Of a DNA stretch of 26,275 bases, positions 1 through 8,376 are shown piece by piece. This stretch comes from Barthelona sp. PAP020 (Eukaryota; Metamonada: BaSk clade), in NCBI GenBank assembly GCA_040182905.1, contig JARQWU010000139.1, forward strand, positions 1-26,275, written 5' to 3'. Position 1 is the stretch's first letter, and each line of letters opens with the position of its first letter. A program made the translations under genes and the position numbers. Below the pieces are notes generated by a model. That model saw only the letters and a list, made by a program, of their open reading frames with translations. It made no database searches and was not told the origin of the DNA.

Positions 1-380
1 GTGGATTCAGATGCCCAAGTAACTTAAAAAATTGGACCTAAAGGTGGTCAAGAAACAACAAATAAAGGGAGTGATATTTGATGACCTCTTTATATCTCCA
101 ATAATTTCCGTTCATTGAGCATGAACTTCCACATTATTCACTCATAACACAGTGCTTCTTGGCTTGGAAATAATTCTTGTTCTGACAGTACAGATTGTTT
201 TTTTCAACAACTAGAGTTTCTTCATTCACTCACATTTACCATGTTCTTTTGCATGAAAACAAAAAGGAATTATCACCCCAAAAAAATAAAATAAAAAGAA
301 CCGATATTAATTGTTTATTTTTAAATTTTCTTTTTTTTTTTTTTAATTTTTTACTTTTTGACTTTTTGTCTCATAAATCG
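1..380. other. Left-edge non-coding stretch
   Basis: No frame on either strand stays open with a plausible start. The first 240 bases are about 35% G+C by my hand count, clearly richer than the other spacers and close to the coding regions, so this could be an RNA gene or the 3' end of a gene lying to the left. A short hairpin (GTTCAT, 5-nt loop, ATGAAC) lies near 110-126. The right part, about 250-370, is A/T-rich with a long T run near 330-345. That is what one expects of the 3' flank of the minus-strand gene ending at 381. Confidence 0.5.
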
Positions 381-1623
381 TTAAGATGAACGAGACACAG
401 GAGGTTTATTTGATTTTATTGATTGTTCACTGCCAGTCTTTAATCTTTTCTTCATATTATCAGCCAAACTTTTTGTTGTTGGCATGGGATCTTTATTGAC
501 AGGAGAAAGATGAGGACTTTCCACCAAAGCATTTTGTAATTGGTCCAATCTATTTTCCAAATGTTCAGGTCTAACCAACTCCTCGGCACTCATGCAACTA
601 ACAATTTCCATAATATCATTTAAAGAAAAGGCTTTATCAACATGTTTGTCATAGCCAGAAGCAGTTAATTGTGCTTCAGAATATTGTTCAAGCAATTTAA
701 CTTTGTTTTCATTAACTGGAGTTGTTTTCTTTTCAAATGACTTTTGTTGTGGCTTACGATCGTTTGTTTTTCCAAAATTACCTCTATTTCTTTTTCCACT
801 TTTGTTTCCCTTGTTTTTATAATTGTAATTCCTGTTTCTATGGTTCTTGTATTGTTGATGCTTTTGTCTATTTTGTTCTTCAACATAATTTTTGAAAATT
901 GGCAAGTATTCCTCCAATGCTTGAATATCTTGAGTAGATAAACACTCTTTTAATAATTTCATACTATTTTCATCATAGAAAAAAGCTAAAGGATAACACA
1001 ATCTGTAAACTTCATCTTCATTCATTTCACCAGCCAACATTTTTGAAACATCATTTGCAATATCAATAAATTCAACTTTCAAAAGAATAAAATGAGCATC
1101 TTTAACATCAGTATATCCATCGCAAACGAAAGATTCATCATCAACACGTTTTGAAATCAGAACTTTAGCAAGTTCACATTGAGAAGATGATGTAAAAACA
1201 ACATTCCAACAATCATTATGATAAACAATTTTGTGATATTTAATATCCAATTGTTCAAAAGCATACTTCAATTTCTTTTCATCTTGGGAAGTAGCAAGAA
1301 GAGGAAACTTCAAAACTAAATCATTCGAAGGAATAATTGCTCGAATTTTGGTCTTGTCTTCATTTAATTCAATAAATTCAGATTTTTCAACTGCATCAAC
1401 AATCGAATCAAAAGTAGATCCCAACTGACGCATTTTGAAAAAATTTTTAACAACATTAATATCAACCCAAGAATTATCATCCATATTATTTCTAAGATAT
1501 GTGTCACTCACAATATTTTCATATGAAAAATAAAACTCTAATTGTTTCTGTTGCTTTGAAATACTGTCTACAAATATTAGAATTTGATATTTAATTCAAT
1601 AAAGTACCGTTAATATCTGTCAT
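381..1623 (-). CDS. La-related RNA-binding protein (LARP4-like), spliced
   Basis: Spliced gene with exon 1 at 1608-1623 and exon 2 at 381-1567, giving 400 residues. Exon 2 alone has no upstream ATG and starts inside the La motif. Joining it to a 16-nt exon (M-T-D-I-N) restores a full motif: QLEFYFSYEN then SDTYLRNNMDDNSWV, down to KTKIR at about residues 13-85. An RRM-like segment follows (about 88-170) with HNDCWNVVF, resembling the RRM5 of LARP4 where HNDNWFITF occurs. A basic Asn/Arg/Lys/Gly-rich stretch covers about 239-286 and the tail is Ser/Lys-rich. LARP4 proteins bind poly(A) tails and PABP and stabilise mRNA in the cytoplasm; that role is inferred from the family. The PAM2-like PABP-binding motif is not obvious. 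Genuine La or another LARP class is possible, but the SDTYL signature favours LARP4/LARP1 types. It is divergent from the eS26 gene. Confidence 0.8.
1568..1607 (-). other. 40-nt spliceosomal intron of the LARP4-like gene
   Basis: Reads GTACTT at the 5' end and TTCTAATATTTGTAG at the 3' end on the minus strand. It lies in phase 1 after codon 5. Removing it takes out an in-frame TGA and joins ATG-containing exon 1 to the La motif in frame. The CTAAT sits 8 nt before the end of the intron and is a likely branch site. Confidence 0.8.
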
Positions 1624-1971
1624 ATTAAACAAATTAAAGGTTCAAAAATTACAAAAAAAAAAATAAAACTTTCAAATCTTCATTTTTTTTAAAAACATGA
1701 TTAAAATAAATAGTATAGCTTTTTTACAACCAATAATCTTACTGAAATGAATGAGAAAACGATGCAACATTCAAAAAATAAAATAAAATGTTTAGTATGT
1801 TTTATAACTGCTAGACTTTCAAACAAAAAGCATAAACGCTTATTAAAATAATAAAAAACCAAAAATAAAAAAGGAAAATTACAAATTTTTTTTCAAAAAC
1901 TTCTTCCTCCTTTTTTTTTCATTGAGAAGTAATTCAATTCATTTTATGTACCTAACATATAGGTTTTATTA
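1624..1971. other. Divergent intergenic region (LARP4-like / eS26)
   Basis: About 350 bp of very A/T-rich DNA with repeated runs of A and T and no coding potential. It must hold the promoters of both flanking genes. I see no clear TATA box or conserved initiator. A possible 5'-UTR intron of the eS26 gene lies at its right end. Confidence 0.6.
1929..1962 (+). other. Possible 34-nt 5'-UTR intron of eS26
   Basis: GTAATT at 1929 and CCTAACATATAG ending at 1962, ten bases before the eS26 ATG. The CTAAC-to-AG spacing equals that of the eL40 intron in this window. There is no coding continuity to prove it, so this rests only on resemblance. Confidence 0.35.
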
Positions 1972-2295
1972 ATGCCTCAAAAAAGACGTAATAACGGTCG
2001 TTCCAAAAAGAACTGTGGTCACACCAGTTTTGTTCGTTGCAGCAATTGTTCTCGTGCTGTCCCTAAAGATAAGGCTGTTAAGAAATTTTCTTCCCGTCCT
2101 CTTTGTGATTCTTCTATTTTAAAAGATATTGACGCTGTCACCAAGATTGCCAACTACAAACCCCCTAATCTTTTCTCTTTATCTTATTATTGTGTTTCTT
2201 GCGCTTGTCATCATAAGTTAGTTCGTGTTCGTTCTCGTGAAGATCGTAGAATCCGCTCCCGTCCTTCTCGTGGTGGTTTAGCTCGTCGTAACTAA
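1972..2295 (+). CDS. RPS26: Small-subunit ribosomal protein eS26
   Basis: A 107-residue basic protein of the 40S subunit, where eS26 lies near the mRNA exit channel. The N-terminus MPQKRRNNGRSKK and the block VPKDKAVKKF are diagnostic. Four zinc-ligand cysteines are present as Cys23-x2-Cys26 and Cys74-x2-Cys77 (YYCVSC), followed by RVRSRE. The Pro-rich C-terminal tail of animal eS26 is replaced by a short Arg/Gly-rich end, so the protein is slightly short (usual length about 115). The segment between the two Cys pairs is divergent. Base composition is clearly richer in C and G than its neighbours, as expected for a highly expressed gene. It is unspliced within the coding region and converges on the DM10 gene, 198 bp away. 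Confidence 0.95.
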   Translation: MPQKRRNNGRSKKNCGHTSFVRCSNCSRAVPKDKAVKKFSSRPLCDSSILKDIDAVTKIANYKPPNLFSLSYYCVSCACHHKLVRVRSREDRRIRSRPSRGGLARRN

Positions 2296-2493
2296 AATTC
2301 TTTGGTTAATATGAGATTGAATAGAGAAATACAAATTTCACCTGTTTTTAATGGGACAAAATAAAACACTCTATACGATTTGTTTTTTCTTTTTTGATTT
2401 CAATAGATTTACAGGTTTTGAGAAAATAAAACAAAAAATAACAAAAAATACATATTTTTATATTTGATTTTGATAATGGCATGCAAAAGAAGA

Positions 2494-4300
2494 TCACTCT
2501 TGTGTAACTTTACTCATGCTGATCATACCATTTTCATTAACTTCCCAAATACTCAACAATTGCATCCATTCATCATCGTTGACCGAAAAGTTTTGTTCTC
2601 TCAACATATCCCTCAGAACGCTTTCATGAATGAGTTCTTCTTCTTCTTGATATTGTTGATTCAATTCTAATCTTTGTAATGTTTCACTTAAAGGCTTATT
2701 AACAACAGATTCTGTTGTTCCGTGAATATTAGCCAAAAACTTTTCAGTAAATGGATCACATTCAAGCAATTCAAACATAAAGCCATTCAAATTCAAAACA
2801 TTTCCTATTCTTAAGTCTTCAACTCCATAATAAATTGGTAAAGGTTGATTTGTTGGTCTTTCCTTTACAATTTTTGATCTTTCCAAGAATTTACCAGAAG
2901 TAATTCCAGAATTTCTTTTTGGAGGTTCAAACACAAGAATAGTGTCATCCGAAAGGAAAAAAGATATTATAAATTCACGATCCTTATTAAAGCCCTTTGC
3001 ATTTTGAATTTTGGCCTTAAATCTTAAGATCTTGCCGTCCATCTTCAAAAACTTTACAAAATCTCTTTTGGGAGGCTTTGGAATCAAGTGATTGACATTT
3101 TGAAGACTATCTTCTTCAGTACCAATGCCTTGATGTGGAGGAATAATTCTCTTAGTAGGTGCAGATTGATTGTTAGCAACAATATCATATGCTCTCTTGC
3201 CACTTTCCACATCCAACTCATGTCCAATGCTTTGCATATATCTTTCAGTCGTTTTATCACATGAATATACCATGAAAGGTCTGCCAAACACATCCAAATA
3301 TTGTCCCAATTTGAAATGATGAGGTCTAACATATTCAGTTTCGGCAGAATAAACTGCTTCAACAGGATGCTGAGTCATCTTCTCAATAACACTTCTTTGA
3401 GGGACATCTCCCAAAGGTAATGGTTGTCTACGTAAGAATGGCTCACTACGACCATTTTCTAACTTGTAAACCTCAACAGTATCATCAGAAAGATAATAAT
3501 GAATGACATATTGAGAAATCTGTCCAAACATCTCATCTAAATTATTCCAATAAGCATAGAATCTCAACACTTTTCCATCAAAAGACAAGAATTTATTTAA
3601 TGTATCTTTTTTTACAACAACAGGTCTTCTAGGCTTGTTTTGCTCACGTCTCAATTCTAAATATTTATCTTCCATTTCTGGTAAATTTTCAGGCATATCA
3701 ATATTCAATTCATCTTTCATATACTTTCTTGTACCATCAGAAATAGCGGTGATAAAAAATAATTGTCCACACATATTGACCTCTCCACCAATCTGTAAAT
3801 CAGATAATTTCAAAAATTCACCATTTGCCTTTGAAATTTTCTGTCTTGATAAGAACACACCTTGTGGAATTCCAGAATTCTCCTTATGAGCCTCAATAAT
3901 ACGAAAAGTTCCATCAACAGGATAATGTTCAATGGCTACTTGACGACTTCTTACAGTTTCAATCGAACTTTCAGGAACATCTTCTAAAAAGAAACCAATA
4001 AAACGTAAAACAATTTCAGATTCTTGAACATAAGAAGGTACATAACCTGTTGGCATCATTTGACGTTTAGCTGTTCCATATGTTAAATTAAGTAAATCAT
4101 CTTCAGTAACCTCCGATTCATCATCATTTAATCTATCAGGAGCTATGTTTTTAACGGTTAATAAACCACCAACCACATCAAAAACGTGCTTGACTGCATG
4201 ACTTTTCTTCTAAATCAAAAGTTAGTTAAAATAATAAGTACAAATATACTTTTGGATCAGCATTCAATGTAAAACCTGGTAAAGAAGGATTGGAATCCAT
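2494..4300 (-). CDS. EFHC1: EFHC1/Rib72-type axonemal protein with three DM10 domains, spliced
   Basis: Exon 1 is 4250-4300 and exon 2 is 2494-4209, giving 588 residues. The short first exon supplies an ATG and the family-typical LPGF near the N-terminus. Three DM10 (DUF1126) domains follow at about residues 83-190, 223-343 and 403-505. Each begins with a line such as DGKVLRFYA or DGKILRFKA and closes with a C/S-D-x-x-T-x-x-(Y/F) ending. The C-terminal about 55 residues contain an EF-hand-like helix-loop-helix (WEVNENGMISMSKV) whose loop lacks several acidic ligands, so calcium binding is doubtful. EFHC1/2 and Chlamydomonas Rib72 are microtubule inner proteins of ciliary doublets, where DM10 domains contact tubulin. 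The family match is strong in order and number of domains. It implies the cell builds an axoneme. The MSH6 gene lies upstream in the same direction, 189 bp away. Confidence 0.9.
4210..4249 (-). other. 40-nt spliceosomal intron of the DM10 gene
   Basis: On the minus strand it starts GTATATTTG and ends AACTAACTTTTGATTTAG. It is phase 0 after codon 17. Without splicing the frame is closed by a TAA. With splicing, exon 1 joins the long reading frame through K-K-K-S-H. CTAAC lies 11 nt before the intron end. Confidence 0.85.
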
Positions 4301-4489
4301 TTTTAATGTACAAAAAATTGAATTGAATTTTTTTTTTCAATCTATTGCAAAAAGGAAAGAATCAGCCTCAAATCAACGAAATATACCGTTTTATAATTAA
4401 ATGAAGGTAAAAAAAAAAAAACAAAAGAAAAATTTTTACAAAAAAGTAAAAAGGACAGAAAAATTGTTTGTTCATTAGTCATAAATATA

Positions 4490-7400
4490 TTAACTTAATG
4501 ACCCTGTTGAATTTTGCAACGAAGCTTTTCGCCAAAGGTTTAATAACTGATTTTTATATTCATTTGAATCAGCTTCTGAATCAATATCACCATTGTATTT
4601 ATCTAAAATTGTTTTTAAAACTTCAACATTATGTTTATTCGTTAAAAATTTCATTTTTTTTTCATATATATTGAAAGTTGAGTCAGATTGAAATTGTTCA
4701 GCATACTTTTCTGCGTTGTCAACAATTTTCTTTGGCATTCCAGCCAATAAAGCAACATTCATACCGTAGCTTTTTGGGCTGCCACCAGGAACCAATTGAT
4801 AAAGGAAAGTAACATCATCACTGTTTTCATCAACATTGACAGCCATGTGAAATAATGCAATTTTTTCATTAAGCTTTTCATCCGCACTTTCATGAATCAA
4901 AGAGTGATAATGTGTTGCGAATAGCATACGAGGAGAAATTTTTGCCACCAAATGTTGCAAAACACCATATGCAATAGCATAACCATCACTTGTTGCGGTA
5001 CCTCTTCCAATTTCATCGAGAATTACTAATGAATTGACTGTGCTTTTCTTTAAAACTTGTAAAGTTTCTGTTAATTCAACCATAAAAGTACTTCTTCCCT
5101 GACCTATTGCATCATGTGCTCCAGTTCTACTAAAAACGTAATCAACCGGTGTGAAGGAACATTTTTCTGCCGGAACATAGCAACCAATCTGTGCCATAAT
5201 CACAATAACACAAACCTGTTTCAATAGCGTTGATTTTCCAGACATATTGCTTCCAGTCAACAAAATTGAAGATGCTAATTTTGTTCCATTAACTTCACCA
5301 AGCATTATACTGTTAGGAATAAACTGATTCACATTGGGTTCAGCCAAAGGATGCCTTCCTTTGATTATTTGGAGAGATGGTACAGATACAACATCAATTC
5401 CATCTGGATTATATTGATCGACAACTTGAATAATTGGTCTGGTCATTTCTGGTTGAACGGATACAATTGAAAAGCTTTGCAAAACATCAAAAATAGCGAA
5501 TTTATCAACCAATAACAGAATGGTTGACCTCAACAAAAACAATTGACCCTGAAGGAATTTAGAAATTCTTCCTCTCAATTGAAAAGTATTGTTCTGAATT
5601 ACATTCAAATCATTTAATGCCTTAACTATAAAACTAGTGTGATATCTGTTTGCTTGTTTTGTTTTTGAGGTCATTTTCCAATCCTCGGGTAGATGTCTTT
5701 CAATCTTGTTGATATACTTCTTGTCAATCTCTATTTGATATTTTTCTTTCTGAATATGTTTGTATTGCATGGGAACTCCATATTCTTGTATCAAAGCCTT
5801 TAAATACGAATTAAAACCATCAATCTGTTTACTCTCTTCATTGATTGAGGCTTCTAAATCTGGATACATTTCTTCACTTACAATACAACTGTTCTTAAAG
5901 GAAGATTCATCCCATATGAAAGAATTTTCAAAATATTTAATTATTTGGCTGATATTACCAATACAATTAGCGTGCGTTCCTCCAACAACGTTAATTATTG
6001 GTATTGAATCCTCTTCCATATCGGCTAAAACTTCTATATTATCATCTTCATTCAATTGACTTTGCTTCGAAAACATAACATTCTTTGACCTCTGAAAACT
6101 TTCCAAAAGTTCGGCCAAATTTTCAATTTCACCAAAAGTAAACATAGAACTCATCAAACTATCCATTGGCTTGTAACTTTCAATCCATTTAGCAAGGTTA
6201 AACATTTTCTTTATATCTTTCAACAATTGAACAAATTGAACGACAGTCAATGACCCTGTACCACATCTTGCTATTCTTCTTTCTAGATCACATAATCCAC
6301 TTAATCCTCTGTTAACGTTCTCTTTGAAAGTTTGATCATTTATTAAAAAAGATACACAATCCAAACGTTCATTTATCGCATCCTTTTGCAATAATGGATG
6401 GAGAAGCCAAGATTTCAATAATCGAAGCCCAAATGGAGTATTTGTGTGGTCCAAATGCTTTAACAATGATCCATCCACACCACGATTGAATGAATTATTT
6501 AATAGCTCAAGATTTTCGATAGCATAAGAATCAAGCAACATTCTCGAATCGTTAACATCAAATACGTTGTAAGGAAGGAAATTCTTCAATGAAACTACCT
6601 GCTTTTTGATTAATAAAATATCTAAATATCCAAAAATTCCACTGAACGCTTCAAATACACAACAATCAGAGCCAAATTCCTCAATGTGCCTTCTAAATAC
6701 AATACCTAATCCAGAATTCCCGTAAATATTGTTCAATTCCTCTGAACATACTTTTGTATCGAATTTTAAACCTCGAACATCAGCAAAACTAGCATCTGGC
6801 AACTCTCTACTAAGCATCATTTTTAAGCTTTTGTTTACAGTTGGTGACAAGATCAACTCCACAGGCTTTGTTTGCAATAATACAGTTCTCAAAGTAGCGT
6901 TGTAGGAATCATCTTCAAATTCAAGAAAACGGAAATCTCCTGTAACAGCTTCGAGTAACACAATACCAATAAAAGATCCACGCTGCGATAAACACATTAA
7001 CCAGGTCTTGTGTCGATTAGAGGAAACAGTTTCATCTAAAACAGTACCAGGAGTTACAATTTGAGTTATTTCACGACGAACATTCTCATCTCTCTTTGGG
7101 AATAGTTTATCTCTCTCAAGACCTTTTTTCATTGAAGAACGTTTTTGTTTGAAAATCTTTAAACGAGCGGCATGCTCGATGTTTGTCTCTGTTTGTTCAA
7201 CAACGACGCAAGTATATCCATGTTGAATAAATTTTGCCAAGAATGTGTTCAATGACTTGTCAGGTACACCTGCCATCCTCATTGATCCGCGTGAAGTGGT
7301 GACTTTTAAGTCAAAAAGATCATTGGCTATTGCAGCATCATCTTCGTAAAATTCAAAGAAAGAACCCTTTTGAAAGAATACAATAGAGTTGAAATGTCTC

Positions 7401-8209
7401 TGTTTAATATGCCAAAATTGATCTTCAAATGGGGTCATCAATGATACATACTCAAAAGGGATGAAAATAGTGTTTTCATCATAACCCTCTTCATCTTTCA
7501 AATTACCATTCAAATCTCTTCTATCATCAACAAGCCAAAAACGATGACGTTCAAAAAAGGTTTCTCTTGCATCAGACGCTTCTGTAAAATGCTTTCGAGA
7601 ATGTGAGGGAGCAGAACGAGGTGGTGAACCCAATCTGAAAGTAGCCATCAATTCATTACTACCTGATTCTAATGGTAAAAAGTCATGTGTCATTGTTTCA
7701 CGAGGCATAATTTCAACTTCTGAATCAAAATCAGTCAGTGATTCATCGTCTTTTTCACCTTTATTGATCATTTCAGGTTCAGAAAAGTCAGAATCCAAAA
7801 TAAATTCATCTTCAGATGATGATTCTGCATCGCCAGGAACCCAATCATCATCACTTTCTTCAAAAGTTTTTGCCTTTTTACTACCACCATATTGTTTTTT
7901 ATCTTTTTTCGTATCAAAAGTTTCTTCATCAATTCTACTTTTTGTTGATTCCACAATTGCCTTGGAAAAAATAGGTTGACTAATTTTTGGTCGGACTTCC
8001 TTGTCAAAAATTGTTTCATGAATAGTTGTTCGATTAATAGGTGAAGTAATTCTTTGTGGTGACTTTGTTTTGTCTTTCAATGTTGGACTTGTTTTAGTGG
8101 GACTGGTTTTGGTTGAAGTTGTTTTTGTGGGTGAAATTTTGGATTCTGGACTAAAAAAAGTCAATATACTTTGTTTAAATGGACTTTTTTTTGATTTCGT
8201 ACCTCCCAT
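4490..8209 (-). CDS. MSH6: DNA mismatch-repair ATPase MSH6 (MutS homologue)
   Basis: A 1239-residue single-exon gene. MSH6 pairs with MSH2 as MutS-alpha to recognise base mismatches and small loops in the nucleus. The N-terminus has a PCNA-interacting PIP box (QSILTFF, residues 13-19). A disordered tail follows, with several Ser/Thr-Pro sites in SPTKT repeats and an acidic stretch at about 118-165. The mismatch-reading Phe-x-Glu is conserved in GSFFEFYEDDA (Phe284, Glu286). Connector, lever and clamp regions occupy the middle. The ATPase has Walker A TGSNMSGKST near 981-990 (usual form TGPNMGGKST, so Pro is replaced by Ser), the STFMVEL segment, Walker B LVILDEIGRGTAT near 1060 and FATHYHSL. 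The PIP box, length and THYHSL point to MSH6 rather than MSH2 or MSH3. It is divergent from the surface-protein gene with only 167 bp between start codons. Confidence 0.95.
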   Translation of the reverse strand: MGGTKSKKSPFKQSILTFFSPESKISPTKTTSTKTSPTKTSPTLKDKTKSPQRITSPINRTTIHETIFDKEVRPKISQPIFSKAIVESTKSRIDEETFDTKKDKKQYGGSKKAKTFEESDDDWVPGDAESSSEDEFILDSDFSEPEMINKGEKDDESLTDFDSEVEIMPRETMTHDFLPLESGSNELMATFRLGSPPRSAPSHSRKHFTEASDARETFFERHRFWLVDDRRDLNGNLKDEEGYDENTIFIPFEYVSLMTPFEDQFWHIKQRHFNSIVFFQKGSFFEFYEDDAAIANDLFDLKVTTSRGSMRMAGVPDKSLNTFLAKFIQHGYTCVVVEQTETNIEHAARLKIFKQKRSSMKKGLERDKLFPKRDENVRREITQIVTPGTVLDETVSSNRHKTWLMCLSQRGSFIGIVLLEAVTGDFRFLEFEDDSYNATLRTVLLQTKPVELILSPTVNKSLKMMLSRELPDASFADVRGLKFDTKVCSEELNNIYGNSGLGIVFRRHIEEFGSDCCVFEAFSGIFGYLDILLIKKQVVSLKNFLPYNVFDVNDSRMLLDSYAIENLELLNNSFNRGVDGSLLKHLDHTNTPFGLRLLKSWLLHPLLQKDAINERLDCVSFLINDQTFKENVNRGLSGLCDLERRIARCGTGSLTVVQFVQLLKDIKKMFNLAKWIESYKPMDSLMSSMFTFGEIENLAELLESFQRSKNVMFSKQSQLNEDDNIEVLADMEEDSIPIINVVGGTHANCIGNISQIIKYFENSFIWDESSFKNSCIVSEEMYPDLEASINEESKQIDGFNSYLKALIQEYGVPMQYKHIQKEKYQIEIDKKYINKIERHLPEDWKMTSKTKQANRYHTSFIVKALNDLNVIQNNTFQLRGRISKFLQGQLFLLRSTILLLVDKFAIFDVLQSFSIVSVQPEMTRPIIQVVDQYNPDGIDVVSVPSLQIIKGRHPLAEPNVNQFIPNSIMLGEVNGTKLASSILLTGSNMSGKSTLLKQVCVIVIMAQIGCYVPAEKCSFTPVDYVFSRTGAHDAIGQGRSTFMVELTETLQVLKKSTVNSLVILDEIGRGTATSDGYAIAYGVLQHLVAKISPRMLFATHYHSLIHESADEKLNEKIALFHMAVNVDENSDDVTFLYQLVPGGSPKSYGMNVALLAGMPKKIVDNAEKYAEQFQSDSTFNIYEKKMKFLTNKHNVEVLKTILDKYNGDIDSEADSNEYKNQLLNLWRKASLQNSTGSLS

Positions 8210-8376
8210 TCAAGAAGAAAATTTTTGTTATTCTCTTTAATAAATATCTTACTTCTTTTACAATTGATTCATCTTAATAACTTCTATTTTTTATAAATAA
8301 TATTTGGAGGTAATGTACAAAGAAAAGTGTTGAAATGAAAATGGAAAAAAGAACATTTTTTGTTTGATAACGATCA

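Noticed and set aside
78-187. Possible box C/D small nucleolar RNA (TTTGATGA ... CTGA)
   Set aside because: The C box misses the consensus purine, there is no terminal stem, and GATGA and CTGA are too frequent in such DNA to count alone.
115-207. Short minus-strand open stretch with Cys pairs (LYCQNKNYFQAKKHC) at the left edge
   Set aside because: It has no ATG, is closed by a TGA just upstream, ends after about 30 codons and follows the stop of the LARP4-like gene. I found no splice pattern that would give it a start.
3084-3362. Other long frames overlapping the large genes, such as this one inside the DM10 gene
   Set aside because: All lie inside well-supported genes, lack family resemblance and show no start context; they are shadows of the true frame.
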